Below are positions 49,211 to 57,712 of a stretch of DNA of 57,880 nt, piece after piece. Position numbers and translations under genes: made by a program. The DNA comes from a virus, in IMG/VR virus record IMGVR_UViG_3300033388_001119, positions 1 to 57,880 of that record, one strand, 5' to 3'. Positions within the stretch are counted from its first letter, which is position 1. Every line of letters starts with the position of its first letter. The notes beneath the pieces are model-generated. The model had not been told where the DNA came from. It ran no database searches and saw only the letters and a list, made by a program, of their open reading frames with translations.

Positions 49211-50439
49211 ATAGCAAAGTCTTTCTTAAAGTGTTTTAATGTATAATCTTTTTTATTATTAACAGCCCTGTAGATTTTATCTTCGATACCTCCTTTAGAG
49301 AATACCCAATACACTTTATTATATGTTCTATCTTTGGTTGTCATTCGATCACGACTCTGCCAATAACTAGTAGCGCTAAAGTCTATGTTGTAATATACTA
49401 AATATTTAGCCTCCCTCAAAGATATACCTTCCCTACCACTCACAATTTGTAAAGCAATATTCTTACCGGTGGAGTTGAATTCTTCTAAGTCTGTGGTTAA
49501 GTTGTCTTCAAATACTTCTTTAAGTAGCCTGAGTTCAGCCTGAAACTTATAGAATATACCTATCTTTACATCCTTAAATTTTTCCGCAATAAACTTAGCC
49601 TTAGCCTTATCTATTATCATACTGTTTTTAGATTCAAATATTACTGTGCCAGAGTACATTTGATGCAGCTTCTGCATAACTTTAACACCTGTGTCTGCCA
49701 ATATGACCTCCTCTTTACCTTCTATAACCTTATCTCGCTGTAGTTGTTTACATAGTTTGTAGGTGGTAGGATTCATATCTACGTATAATATCTCCTCATC
49801 AATAGATGAAGCAAACCCAGCTTCTTGCTGAGTAAAGGAAATAGTATAAGGTTTCATAGCGTCTATAACTAAGCTGCGTTTAGTGTATGAATAATCGGTT
49901 GTTGTTTGAATACCATACCTAATTGTTTTCTTATTGACATAATCATTAGCCCATCCGTAAAAGTTTTTATAAGATTTAAAAGGGTTGTTTTTATATCCGT
50001 ATACCTGGTGATACATTTGAGAAAAACTTTCTGGTGTAGGTGTACCTGACATTAAAATCAACTTAGAACCCCATGTTCTTAGGTCTGCTTTTAGTCTCTT
50101 AGCCCTTGATGAAGGCTTCGGAAACGCACCTAATGAATGAGCCTCATCAGCTACAATAACATCAGGATGAAAATGTAAATCAATCTTATGGGAGCTTTCG
50201 TAGTTGATTACTTGTAAATCAAACCCAGGGTTTAACATTTTGTAGTCGTACTCAATACTTGATATCGCTTTCTTTTTAGTAAGGAACAATACACGATTAA
50301 CGTTTAGTTTATCACAGATACCTAAAGCAGTAAGCGTCTTGCCTGTCCTAACCTCCATTGCTAAATACAGGAGTCCATGTTCTTGTATTATATCTGTTCC
50401 TTCATTTATTATTCTCGTTTGATAGTCTCTAAATTCCAT
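49207..50439 (-). CDS. SF2 DNA helicase (SNF2/DEAH type)
   Basis: A 410-residue protein. Motif I EVRTGKT (residues 29-35), motif II DEAH (98-101), motif III SGTPTP (131-136) and a motif V-VI region (ALQIVSGREGISL, then YWQSRDRMTTKDRT) are in the usual order. The sequence starts FRDYQTRII, the Q-like motif of SNF2-type helicases. It likely remodels or unwinds replication or recombination intermediates. It overlaps the 98-residue gene by 31 bp and the VRR-NUC gene by four, suggesting a helicase-nuclease unit. Confidence 0.92.
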   Translation of the reverse strand: MEFRDYQTRIINEGTDIIQEHGLLYLAMEVRTGKTLTALGICDKLNVNRVLFLTKKKAISSIEYDYKMLNPGFDLQVINYESSHKIDLHFHPDVIVADEAHSLGAFPKPSSRAKRLKADLRTWGSKLILMSGTPTPESFSQMYHQVYGYKNNPFKSYKNFYGWANDYVNKKTIRYGIQTTTDYSYTKRSLVIDAMKPYTISFTQQEAGFASSIDEEILYVDMNPTTYKLCKQLQRDKVIEGKEEVILADTGVKVMQKLHQMYSGTVIFESKNSMIIDKAKAKFIAEKFKDVKIGIFYKFQAELRLLKEVFEDNLTTDLEEFNSTGKNIALQIVSGREGISLREAKYLVYYNIDFSATSYWQSRDRMTTKDRTYNKVYWVFSKGGIEDKIYRAVNNKKDYTLKHFKKDFAI

Positions 50440-50705
50440 TCTTTTTCTAATAATTTTCTCTCGTTAAATAATCTCTGACACCTTTCGTATAACTCTAATT
50501 CTTCATAGTGTTCAATTAATATAGTATATATATCTTCCTTATGGTCGTCACTTTTAAAACCGTTATAAGGATCGAATAAGAACATATGAACCCTATCGTC
50601 ATCTTCTAGGATATCTTCTATTTCTTTGTTTCGTACCAACACTTGATAGGTGTTGTCTATTATTTCATCTAGGTGTTCGTAAAACCAGTGGTCGTCTAAT
50701 TCCAT
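50409..50705 (-). CDS. Hypothetical acidic protein, 98 residues
   Basis: A 98-residue acidic, helical protein (begins MELDDHWFYEHLDEIIDNTY). It is wedged between the primase-helicase and the SF2 helicase genes and overlaps both (10 and 31 bp), so it is probably translated as part of the replication operon. Not recognised; it could be a loader or modulator of either enzyme. Confidence 0.65.
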   Translation of the reverse strand: MELDDHWFYEHLDEIIDNTYQVLVRNKEIEDILEDDDRVHMFLFDPYNGFKSDDHKEDIYTILIEHYEELELYERCQRLFNERKLLEKEWNLETIKRE

Positions 50706-53068
50706 AAGGCAGCTTGAGTTATAGGTTCCTTGAAAATAAAGTATATTCCTGTGTTGTCCCTACCTTGCTCCGCTTCTTTTTTAGTCATGTGTTTACACGC
50801 AATTTTAATCCACTTATTCCATTTACTATGAGATAGTTTACTATAGTCTGGGTTCTGTAAAACAAACTCAATCCTTACAGAGTTACTATTTATCTTGGTA
50901 TCGTACGGAAATAACTCTTTATTTTCAGCTATAAAGGTAACGAATTCTCTGCAAGTCTCAGCCTCAAACTTCCTATCTTTAAGATTTTTAAACGGCGCTG
51001 ATATCAATCCTTTACTTAAAAACAATTGCAAACACTTAACCATATAGTTATCGAAACTGCACCATTCATCTGAGTCCCAGTCATTAAAGAACAGCTTACC
51101 AAACTCATCTAAGGGAGTAAACTCTTTAGAGTAGTGAGCGTAAAATTCTAATTCCCACTTTCTTCTTTCATATGAATTACCCTTACCCTTTATGGCGTAG
51201 TTAGTGGTGATAACAACTTTAGGTGAGTCTTTGAAAGCTATCTTGATAGCGTCCTTGTTTTTCTTTTCCAAAGTAATACCCTCAGTAATTAAGCTAAACA
51301 ACCTTTCAAACTCAAAGTTTTTCTTTACATCATCAAAGGTTAATATTTGAGTATCAACGGATACTAATTGGTAAGCAAAGGAGCGTTCAAATAAGAAAGC
51401 TTTACCATCTATGGTAACATTCTTTTTTAATTGAGATACTCCTTGAACAAATAAACCTTTGCCTGTTCCACCCTCAGGATCATCAGATATAACCTCATCA
51501 TTTATAATTACAGCCGGGCAATACCCAGCATTCTTAAATCCATGTAGTAAAAAACCTATCGTACTTCTTACTGCTAAAATTCTATTTAAATTAGACTCAC
51601 TAACGTTAGAAATAAACTTAGAATAATCACAGTCTATATCATCACATATTTCAAATTCCCTATCAATTATCTGGTCCTTCCAAACAAACCCTGGTAAGTT
51701 ATCGTATTCAATTAAGTTTAAATTATTTTTAGTAACTTCCAGGGCTACGTTTTTGTAGTACAAGTATGAGTGGGTGGTGGTGTCGCTCATAAAATGTATT
51801 TGCTTGTAAGATAAAAGAGATAAGAAATCGTCTTTAAAATACTTAGTTCTTTCAGCAAAGTGGTTGTAAATAGATAAGTCTTCTAGGTTAATTAGGAAGT
51901 CTAGCACATGGTCTTTAATCCTGTCCTCGGTAGTAATATCAATTACATTAGAGGTTATAGAAATAAAAATGTAGTTCTCACTCCCTTCTGGTTTGTACTT
52001 ATAAAAGCCAACCTTCTCTAGATATTCCTTAAACTTGAACGGTATTAAGCTGACCACTCCTCGTTCTGATTTTACCCAGAAGTCTGAGCTGCCTATCTTC
52101 TCTTCTTCGTTCTTTATAACTAGGTCTATAGTTTCGCCCTCGAACCCTTGTGTTTTGAGCTGAGAGCGTATCTCCTTTTTTGGCACACCTACTCGTAACT
52201 TTCTACTAACCTCCTCTCTAGCGCTTGTGTCTTCAAAGAAACGTGTGTTAAAGTTTGCTACATTAGCATATGCACTATTAATAGTGGTCTGCATTTCTGA
52301 AGAAGAAAACCCATTACCTATGTATTCGCTTAATACATAAACAGCTGATGTCTTATCTATGCCGAAATCATTTAAAGCAGAGGCTAAAATAAATATATTA
52401 TTATTTCGTTGCCCCTCAATCATTCCGTATTTACTTTCCCACCATTTTTTTAATCGCTTGATTATAGTGTCGTGTTCAGTTAAAACAAACGTAGGTTGTG
52501 CTGATGTATACTCTAGCTGTTCATGACTTACAATCTCTAAGCTATCATAAACTTTGCTCTCTTTATTTATATAAATATCAGGGTCGTAACTTTCATAACA
52601 AACTCTAGATATATTTTTAGACGTTGGGTCAAACTCATCAATGTTGTAATAGTCTTGCAAAGACATAAAATACTTGACATGATTCTCAGGATCCTGCGGT
52701 ATCTTAACTATAACCTTTAAACCATTGCCACTTGGTGAGGTAAAAACTGAATATGAATATTCATCACTAGTTAAAGTGTTGCGTGTTTTAAGTAAGTCTT
52801 TAGTAGATTTAAATCCATCAAAGTCTAAACAAATAAAACCGCTGTGTTGAAGTATTGACTTATCTTTTCTTTCACTAAACTCTCCGCTAAAACATACAGC
52901 TGGTAGCTGTTGCTTAATAAGGTTTCTTTTCTCCTTGTCTTCCTCTTTGCGAATTGTTTCAATTAAGCCCTTACTTTTCCCCTCTTTAATTCTATTTAAT
53001 ATAGGTCCTATATCACGATAGAAGGGAACAGATGTGTCTTTAATACTTTTAAATATAGTTACTCGCAT
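50696..53068 (-). CDS. Primase-helicase fusion (VirE-N/BT4734-like AEP domain plus SF3-type helicase)
   Basis: A 790-residue protein. The N-terminal part shows AEP-type primase motifs: ICLDFDGF (Asp82 and Asp84), SPSGNGLKVIVKI (about 111-123) and NISRVCYESYDPDIYI (about 152-167). The C-terminal part has Walker A GGTGKG (about 533-538), Walker B-like ILTFDDV (about 575-581) and a TTN sensor (TTNYAIKGKG), the pattern of D5/DUF5906 superfamily 3 helicases. Such fusions prime and unwind in one chain, common in Bacteroidota phages. As no DNA polymerase gene was found, it may carry part of the synthesis load. An inverted repeat precedes its start. Confidence 0.9.
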   Translation of the reverse strand: MRVTIFKSIKDTSVPFYRDIGPILNRIKEGKSKGLIETIRKEEDKEKRNLIKQQLPAVCFSGEFSERKDKSILQHSGFICLDFDGFKSTKDLLKTRNTLTSDEYSYSVFTSPSGNGLKVIVKIPQDPENHVKYFMSLQDYYNIDEFDPTSKNISRVCYESYDPDIYINKESKVYDSLEIVSHEQLEYTSAQPTFVLTEHDTIIKRLKKWWESKYGMIEGQRNNNIFILASALNDFGIDKTSAVYVLSEYIGNGFSSSEMQTTINSAYANVANFNTRFFEDTSAREEVSRKLRVGVPKKEIRSQLKTQGFEGETIDLVIKNEEEKIGSSDFWVKSERGVVSLIPFKFKEYLEKVGFYKYKPEGSENYIFISITSNVIDITTEDRIKDHVLDFLINLEDLSIYNHFAERTKYFKDDFLSLLSYKQIHFMSDTTTHSYLYYKNVALEVTKNNLNLIEYDNLPGFVWKDQIIDREFEICDDIDCDYSKFISNVSESNLNRILAVRSTIGFLLHGFKNAGYCPAVIINDEVISDDPEGGTGKGLFVQGVSQLKKNVTIDGKAFLFERSFAYQLVSVDTQILTFDDVKKNFEFERLFSLITEGITLEKKNKDAIKIAFKDSPKVVITTNYAIKGKGNSYERRKWELEFYAHYSKEFTPLDEFGKLFFNDWDSDEWCSFDNYMVKCLQLFLSKGLISAPFKNLKDRKFEAETCREFVTFIAENKELFPYDTKINSNSVRIEFVLQNPDYSKLSHSKWNKWIKIACKHMTKKEAEQGRDNTGIYFIFKEPITQAALWN

Positions 53069-53078
53069 ATTCTAAAAA

Positions 53079-53147
53079 AGGGTGGCGAGCGTGTATTAAT
53101 CAGATATCAAATCACAAACAACTATGTTTATAAAATGCCACCACCCT
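53079..53147 (-). promoter_or_regulatory. Inverted repeat with T tract just before the primase-helicase gene
   Basis: CCACCCT (53141-53147) and AGGGTGG (53079-53085) form a 7-bp inverted repeat separated by 55 bp. On the minus strand the proximal arm is followed by a T-rich run and the ATG of the primase-helicase. It could be a read-through attenuator between the SSB-like and primase genes, or an operator pair. Confidence 0.45.
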
Positions 53148-53163
53148 AAATTTTAAAAGTTAA

Positions 53164-53457
53164 TTAAAACGGTAAGTCCTCAGCAGGAGGCATCGCTCCA
53201 TTACTAGATGATACTTCCCCTTCTTTCTCAGCCACAGCAATCGCTCCGTCTGTCCATACTACCTTTCCGTTACCTATGTAGTTACGTTTCTTTTTAGCCT
53301 CCCTTTCTTCTTTTGTGGGGGTCTCGTACGTGCCTACGTTGTTACCGAATTTTGTCTCGTCATTTACTGCGGTTGTAACTAATAGTAATTTACCGTCTTT
53401 TAATCTAGACTTATCTACTTTAGTTAAGTCAATGTAATGATTAATAATTGTTGCCAT
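53164..53457 (-). CDS. SSB-like single-stranded-DNA-binding protein
   Basis: A 97-residue protein with beta-rich residues 5-75 (YIDLTKVDKSRLKDGKLLLV, KRNYIGNGKVVWTDGAI). It ends in a disordered acidic tail PPAEDLPF, the same tip chemistry (acidic-hydrophobic-Pro-Phe) that SSB uses to recruit replication partners. It is shorter than E. coli SSB and not an obvious OB fold by sequence, so a phage-specific SSB is inferred. It lies between the exonuclease and primase genes, the expected neighbourhood. Confidence 0.65.
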   Translation of the reverse strand: MATIINHYIDLTKVDKSRLKDGKLLLVTTAVNDETKFGNNVGTYETPTKEEREAKKKRNYIGNGKVVWTDGAIAVAEKEGEVSSSNGAMPPAEDLPF

Positions 53458-53467
53458 AATTTAAAAT

Positions 53468-54229
53468 TTATAGTGTTTGGTTAATAAAATATTGATTGAT
53501 ATCTTCGGGAGCATTCGCAACGAAAAACTTCTCGTAAACCTCAATCGCTCTGAATACTTTTTGTCTTCCGTATTCAAGGAAGTCTTCTGAACATTCAAAT
53601 AATCCTGTCTTGCAACTGTTTTTCTCAACCACAATAAACTTTAATGGCCTATCAAAGAACTGACCATAAAGCCATGCTTGGCTGTCGTAATTATATTTGC
53701 GTGCAGAGTATTTAAAATCCTCTATTGATGAAGTTGTTTTGAGATCTATTAAGCAATCTGGCGCTACAATATCAGCCTTTCCTTTCCACAAATGACCTCC
53801 TATTTCTTTTATAATAGGTTGTTCAAATTTATTTTTAGGGGAATACATCATATCATAGAACACAAAATTCATTCTAATAGATTTAGCCATCTGAGACAAC
53901 ATATCTATCTCTTTGCTAAGCAACGCTTGCTTGCCAAACTCTTTATAGATTTTAGTATTTCTACTTGAGCAATCTACAATGTCGTATTCGCTTAGCTTTT
54001 GTGGCTCTAATAAATGTGTGTGGAAGTAACGACCTTGCAACATAGCGACTGTGGCGTCCTTTGTTTTTCTAAAGTCCTTAGGGTTCCCTAATAAAGAACC
54101 TATATCAGAATTAGATAAATAATTTCTACCAAAGTCACCATAGTAATGAGTGTCATCCTCTAATTTCTTGATGTCCTTCTTGGTGAAAGCTGCAGCCATA
54201 GGCTTAGTATTAAGTTCGTCTAAAATCAT
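53468..54229 (-). CDS. RecE/Cas4-like PD-(D/E)xK exonuclease
   Basis: A 253-residue protein. Motifs in order: GRYFHTHLLEP (His70), GKADI (Asp153), IDLKTT (Asp162-x-Lys164) and YDSQAWLY (Gln184 on the Tyr helix). This is the PDDEXK pattern of RecE C-terminal/YqaJ-type exonucleases that resect double-stranded ends. The ATG overlaps the stop of the annealing-protein gene as ATGA. The pair forms a typical phage recombination module (exonuclease plus single-strand annealing protein). Confidence 0.88.
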   Translation of the reverse strand: MILDELNTKPMAAAFTKKDIKKLEDDTHYYGDFGRNYLSNSDIGSLLGNPKDFRKTKDATVAMLQGRYFHTHLLEPQKLSEYDIVDCSSRNTKIYKEFGKQALLSKEIDMLSQMAKSIRMNFVFYDMMYSPKNKFEQPIIKEIGGHLWKGKADIVAPDCLIDLKTTSSIEDFKYSARKYNYDSQAWLYGQFFDRPLKFIVVEKNSCKTGLFECSEDFLEYGRQKVFRAIEVYEKFFVANAPEDINQYFINQTL

Positions 54230-54813
54230 ACCGCTACATATTTATTTAATTCTTCCTGAACTGTTGGTGCTATCTTATATTTCTGAGATAAAGAATCAAT
54301 TATCTTATTCATTCCCATCTTTTTGTTTTCAATAACCCAATTCAAAACCTTCTCCCAATTATCATCCTCAATCTCTAACTTCTTTATAACTCTCTTAACT
54401 ACCGGTGCGGTGTCGATTAAATCTTCACCTGCATATACTGACAGTCCTAATCCATGTAAAGCTAATGCTTTAACTGTTGATCGCTGTATAGAAGTATTAA
54501 CATCGAAGCTTGTTATTTGGTCTAGCTTTATAGACTTTGGCCTACCAGCTGTATTCATAATTGGCAAGTAATCAATGTACTCTACACCATTTATCTCTAC
54601 ACCTACTTTAACCCAAGCTGTATGTCCATCAGTAAAGTAATTCATACCTTCTGTTGTTTCGTATACTATTCTTCTTAAGGTTGGATAATGTTTCTTAGCA
54701 AATGCCCAAGCGTGTGCCCAGGATAAGTAAGATAGTTGTCCTTTCTTTTCTACTTTCTCTGCTACTTTGACAGCAGAAAGCGTGTCAAATACTGACTTTG
54801 TTGTTGTTCCCAT
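54226..54813 (-). CDS. Rad52/Sak-type single-strand annealing protein (DUF1071)
   Basis: A 195-residue protein. LSYLSWAHAWAFAKKHYP (residues 27-44), then VKVGVEINGVEYIDYLPIM (68-86), FDVNTSIQRSTVKALALHGL (103-122) and GLSVYAGEDL (123-132) match the DUF1071/Sak family, part of the Rad52/Erf group. The C-terminal about 50 residues form a helical tail. It pairs with the RecE-like nuclease downstream for DNA-end annealing, repair and recombination-dependent replication. Confidence 0.88.
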   Translation of the reverse strand: MGTTTKSVFDTLSAVKVAEKVEKKGQLSYLSWAHAWAFAKKHYPTLRRIVYETTEGMNYFTDGHTAWVKVGVEINGVEYIDYLPIMNTAGRPKSIKLDQITSFDVNTSIQRSTVKALALHGLGLSVYAGEDLIDTAPVVKRVIKKLEIEDDNWEKVLNWVIENKKMGMNKIIDSLSQKYKIAPTVQEELNKYVAV

Positions 54814-54833
54814 ATATATTTATTTTATGATTA

Positions 54834-55202
54834 TTATTTCCATCTACTTATAAACTCAGCCAACGAGTTATCCGTAGATAGTTTATCTTGAATTTGCTTT
54901 ACTCCGTATAAAATTGTGGAGTTGGCCGCATTGTAACCATTAGTCTTCATACATCTCGATATTGTAGCTAACTTATACCCATTCTCTTTAAGTATATAGT
55001 AAATTATGTATCGTGATTGTGTGATGTGGTTGTCTTTAGTTTTTTGAAATAATTCTGAAGGCTCAGTTCTAGTTATATTAGATACTGCTTCTACTACTTC
55101 ATCAAACAAATCGTAGTCTACTATCATTTTATTATATTTTAAGTAATCCTCTTCTGTGGGGGGATATCTTGTGTCTGCCCATATTTCCTTAGTTCTCTGC
55201 AT
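54834..55202 (-). CDS. Stand-alone DnaA domain IV-like protein
   Basis: A 122-residue protein. Residues 62-108 (QSRYIIYYILKENGYKLATI, then NAANSTILYGVKQIQDKL) resemble the DnaA C-terminal domain that binds DnaA boxes: the helix preceding the basic loop, and the S-T-I/V-x-x-G/A-V recognition helix. The ATPase domains are missing, and the usual DHST signature is changed to AANST. Domain-IV-only proteins can act as origin competitors, replication-origin selectors or transcription regulators. It starts behind a TACATTTG element and precedes the recombination genes. Confidence 0.72.
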   Translation of the reverse strand: MQRTKEIWADTRYPPTEEDYLKYNKMIVDYDLFDEVVEAVSNITRTEPSELFQKTKDNHITQSRYIIYYILKENGYKLATISRCMKTNGYNAANSTILYGVKQIQDKLSTDNSLAEFISRWK

Positions 55203-55218
55203 AGGTTTAATATTTATT

Positions 55219-55226
55219 CAAATGTA
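55219..55226 (-). promoter_or_regulatory. Early-arm -7 element TACATTTG (minus strand)
   Basis: On the minus strand, TACATTTG stands 16 bases before the ATG at 55202, with a TTG 14 bases further up. It starts one base after the upstream stop codon. It is one of the very few clear boxes on the minus strand. Confidence 0.5.
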
Positions 55227-55514
55227 TTATAATTTATTATCAATTCCAAATATTTTATTTATATTTTTTCCTAGGTCTGAATAGTTCGGGCATTCCTTAC
55301 ATAAGCCTGTGATTTCATTGACTAATTGTATAATACCTACCGCCATCATCTTCTCACTACCTGTGCCGCTGTTGAGTTTTTTATGTGCTTTATTAACTAA
55401 ATCTGTTATCTTTTTATTAACTTTATCTGTTTGGTCTTCACATTTTTCTTCAACAGTCTTAGGTTTGTAATACTCCTTTGTTTGCCTAAGTTCATTAAGT
55501 GTACGTTTCTTCAT
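55227..55514 (-). CDS. Hypothetical helical early protein, 95 residues
   Basis: A 95-residue helical protein (begins MKKRTLNELRQTKEYY) with CKECPNYSDLGKNINKIFG near the end and four Cys in all. It lies between the methyltransferase and the DnaA-like gene. A dyad lies just before its start. No family recognised. Confidence 0.6.
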   Translation of the reverse strand: MKKRTLNELRQTKEYYKPKTVEEKCEDQTDKVNKKITDLVNKAHKKLNSGTGSEKMMAVGIIQLVNEITGLCKECPNYSDLGKNINKIFGIDNKL

Positions 55515-55534
55515 AGTGTTTAAATTATCCTTCC

Positions 55535-55549
55535 CTCATCAATGATGAG
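55535..55549. promoter_or_regulatory. Perfect 15-bp dyad in an early intergenic gap
   Basis: CTCATCA (55535-55541), central A, TGATGAG (55543-55549), in the 59-bp gap between the methyltransferase stop and the 95-residue gene. An operator or RNA hairpin is possible. Confidence 0.5.
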
Positions 55550-55573
55550 TGTGAACAAGGTAATTATTTTTAT

Positions 55574-56851
55574 TCATTTAGACAAATCCATATTACTTAG
55601 GATATGTGATATAACGTCTATTGTCCATCCATTGCCTAGCATTTTATATCGCTGACTATTAGATACGTGGTTGGTATAGTTATCAGGCACGGTTTGTAAC
55701 CTCTCACATTCAAGTGGTGTTAACTTCCTGTAGTGATAACCATCCACCACGTTAGGATTTTCTTCATCCGATTGTTTAGTTGGTACCATAGTTCTCTGTT
55801 TACGTTCTATCGAATTCCAAGCTACAGCTCCTCCATAGCTCGCTGTTAATGAATACGCTTTACCGGTCTTAGTCGCTGACTTATTCTCAAACACCATATA
55901 GTCGTAGTTGGCAGCTGTTAGGCAGTTAGATTTATCCTTCATGTTTCTACCTCTACGTGTCTTACTATTAGGAAATGTAAAGTCGAAGCAGTCGCCCTCC
56001 TGGATTTCAGTATACCCTTTCTTTGTCGCTTCTTTGACTATTAACACTTTAGGCTCTCTATTACCTCCCGTACATGTATTGACTGTCGGTGACTTAGCTT
56101 TGCTACCATACACTCTTTTTAATGATGCATGCCCATTGATGTCGTCTGCGTCCGCAACATGATGACATACAGCATTAACATCAAAATCTCTAGGTGTAGC
56201 TGGCCTAATACCGGTCATTGCTTGATTACCAAAACCTTTATAATCTCTAGCTAATAAACAATGTGACTTATCTATATTAGACTTAGTAGCTTTCTTTCCT
56301 TGGTTAGCTACCATATCAGCAACTTCGTTAGGTGATAGTAATATATCCCTTAACACTATACCTTTGTCTTTAGGTTGTGTAACATTAGGAATGTTAGTCC
56401 AATATAATCTTCGTCTATTCTGAGCTGATAGTAGTGAGGAGTTAATGTCTATAGGTTCTACACCCATTTCTTTAGTTATAATATCCTTATACTCTTTCTT
56501 CATATTCACGTTCTCTAATAAAAAGTATTTAGGTTTTAACTCTCTTACTAATCTAACAAACTCAAAGAATAACTTACTACGTGGATCGTCAAAGTTAAGT
56601 TGCTTACCTGCGAAACTAAAACCTTGACATGGTGAACCAGCAAGTATAAGGTCTATCTTCTCGTCTCCAAAATCATCAGCCTTAATCTGTGTTACATCTC
56701 CAATTTGTATTGTGTTAGGATAGTTGGCTTGCGTTACTTTAATCGCATACTTATCTATCTCACTTGCGTAATAGGTATCGTACTCAATACCCAATCGGTT
56801 GAGGGCAAGCTGACCGCAGCTCATCCCATCAAATAAACTTAGTACATTCAT
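55574..56851 (-). CDS. DNA (cytosine-5) methyltransferase
   Basis: A 425-residue enzyme with C5-methyltransferase motifs in order: I SLFDGMSCGQLAL (residues 5-17), IV GSPCQGFSF (catalytic Cys75), VI LLENVNM (ENV about 113-115), VIII QNRRRLYW (144-151), IX RKLTPLECERLQTVPDNY (about 378) and X MLGNGWTIDVI near the end. It transfers methyl from AdoMet to C5 of cytosine in a target site set by the variable region (about 185-370). No restriction partner is nearby, so it is an orphan enzyme that probably protects phage DNA from host restriction. Confidence 0.96.
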   Translation of the reverse strand: MNVLSLFDGMSCGQLALNRLGIEYDTYYASEIDKYAIKVTQANYPNTIQIGDVTQIKADDFGDEKIDLILAGSPCQGFSFAGKQLNFDDPRSKLFFEFVRLVRELKPKYFLLENVNMKKEYKDIITKEMGVEPIDINSSLLSAQNRRRLYWTNIPNVTQPKDKGIVLRDILLSPNEVADMVANQGKKATKSNIDKSHCLLARDYKGFGNQAMTGIRPATPRDFDVNAVCHHVADADDINGHASLKRVYGSKAKSPTVNTCTGGNREPKVLIVKEATKKGYTEIQEGDCFDFTFPNSKTRRGRNMKDKSNCLTAANYDYMVFENKSATKTGKAYSLTASYGGAVAWNSIERKQRTMVPTKQSDEENPNVVDGYHYRKLTPLECERLQTVPDNYTNHVSNSQRYKMLGNGWTIDVISHILSNMDLSK

Positions 56852-56852
56852 G

Positions 56853-57152
56853 TTATATTTCTTTTATAATTCTCATAGCCTTAGCTAATAACCAAGTCCC
56901 ACCTTGAGACTTTGGCCTATCTTCGTAGGTAAAATCATCTACCTCTACTTCTACCCATACTCTACCTTTAGTTCCTAAATGTGGCGCCTCCGGTTTTAGA
57001 GTACAATGCCACCCAGGTCTGAACGCAAAGCCTTTTGTGTTATGTTCTTCTGCTTCCATCCATACCCCAAGTGGTAGTCTATTTCTCTTGTTTATAAATA
57101 AGGACGACAAGCTGCCATCCTTCATCTTTCTTACTAATTTGTATGCTTTCAT
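56853..57152 (-). CDS. Hypothetical early protein, 99 residues
   Basis: A 99-residue alpha/beta protein (begins MKAYKLVRKMKDGSLSSLFI; GFAFRPGWHCTLKPEAPHLG at residues 41-60). The aromatic-rich middle resembles a small enzyme-like or nucleotide-binding fold seen in many phage hypotheticals, but the role is unknown. It starts in an ATGA overlap with the previous gene and is separated by one base from the methyltransferase start. Confidence 0.7.
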   Translation of the reverse strand: MKAYKLVRKMKDGSLSSLFINKRNRLPLGVWMEAEEHNTKGFAFRPGWHCTLKPEAPHLGTKGRVWVEVEVDDFTYEDRPKSQGGTWLLAKAMRIIKEI

Positions 57153-57298
57153 ATGTCGTGTATAAATTTAATTAAATCAGCATGAGCTCTAAGTACTTTC
57201 TTCTTGCCGTACTCATGCCACTTACATTGTCTTAAAGCTCGCTCCACTACAGTTAAGTCGTGTACGGCTTGTAGTATTTCTTCTTCTCTAGTAGTCAT
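57149..57298 (-). CDS. Hypothetical helical early protein, 49 residues
   Basis: The ATG at 57298 gives a 49-residue protein (begins MTTREEEILQAVHDLTVVER). The longer frame that opens at 57403 would overlap the upstream gene by more than 110 bp and is rejected. Helical throughout, His/Lys-rich middle. It overlaps the upstream gene by 11 bp and the downstream gene by four. Confidence 0.65.
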   Translation of the reverse strand: MTTREEEILQAVHDLTVVERALRQCKWHEYGKKKVLRAHADLIKFIHDI

Positions 57299-57707
57299 AA
57301 AAGTATCCTTGATATTCGCAATCTTTTGGTTTATTGTCAATCCATTGCCAGTTGTTAGCTTCAGTAAGATTAGGAAACTTAGCTTCATCAGCATAATCGC
57401 CAAAGGCTATTTCGATTCCTATATCTCGCAAAGGTAATTCATTTCCAGGTTCTAACCTCATGTCATTGGTTAATTTTGAAAATAATCCCTGTGATCGTAT
57501 CTCTTCAATTATATGCGGATTCATCATGGCTACTAAAACATAATAATCCATCCCTCCAAATACACCGTATCCTTCATACGCATGTTCTCTCCAATGATTA
57601 CCTTGATTGTCTGTCATTGTAACCGACATGTGTTTTCTACCCCCTGGGTTGCCCGCTATTGCTATACTTTTCTTTGTGTCTTGTGTTATCCAACTAAATA
57701 CTCCCAT
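57288..57707 (-). CDS. Hypothetical early protein (GVFSW type), 139 residues
   Basis: A 139-residue protein (begins MGVFSWITQDTKKSIAI; YEGYGVFGGMDYYVLVAMM at residues 44-62). The sequence type, starting GVFSW and containing EGYGVFGG-D-Y, is one I recognise from other Bacteroidota phages; function unknown. It is part of the minus-strand early operon and starts five bases after the preceding 51-residue gene. Confidence 0.75.
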   Translation of the reverse strand: MGVFSWITQDTKKSIAIAGNPGGRKHMSVTMTDNQGNHWREHAYEGYGVFGGMDYYVLVAMMNPHIIEEIRSQGLFSKLTNDMRLEPGNELPLRDIGIEIAFGDYADEAKFPNLTEANNWQWIDNKPKDCEYQGYFYDY

Positions 57708-57712
57708 AATTT

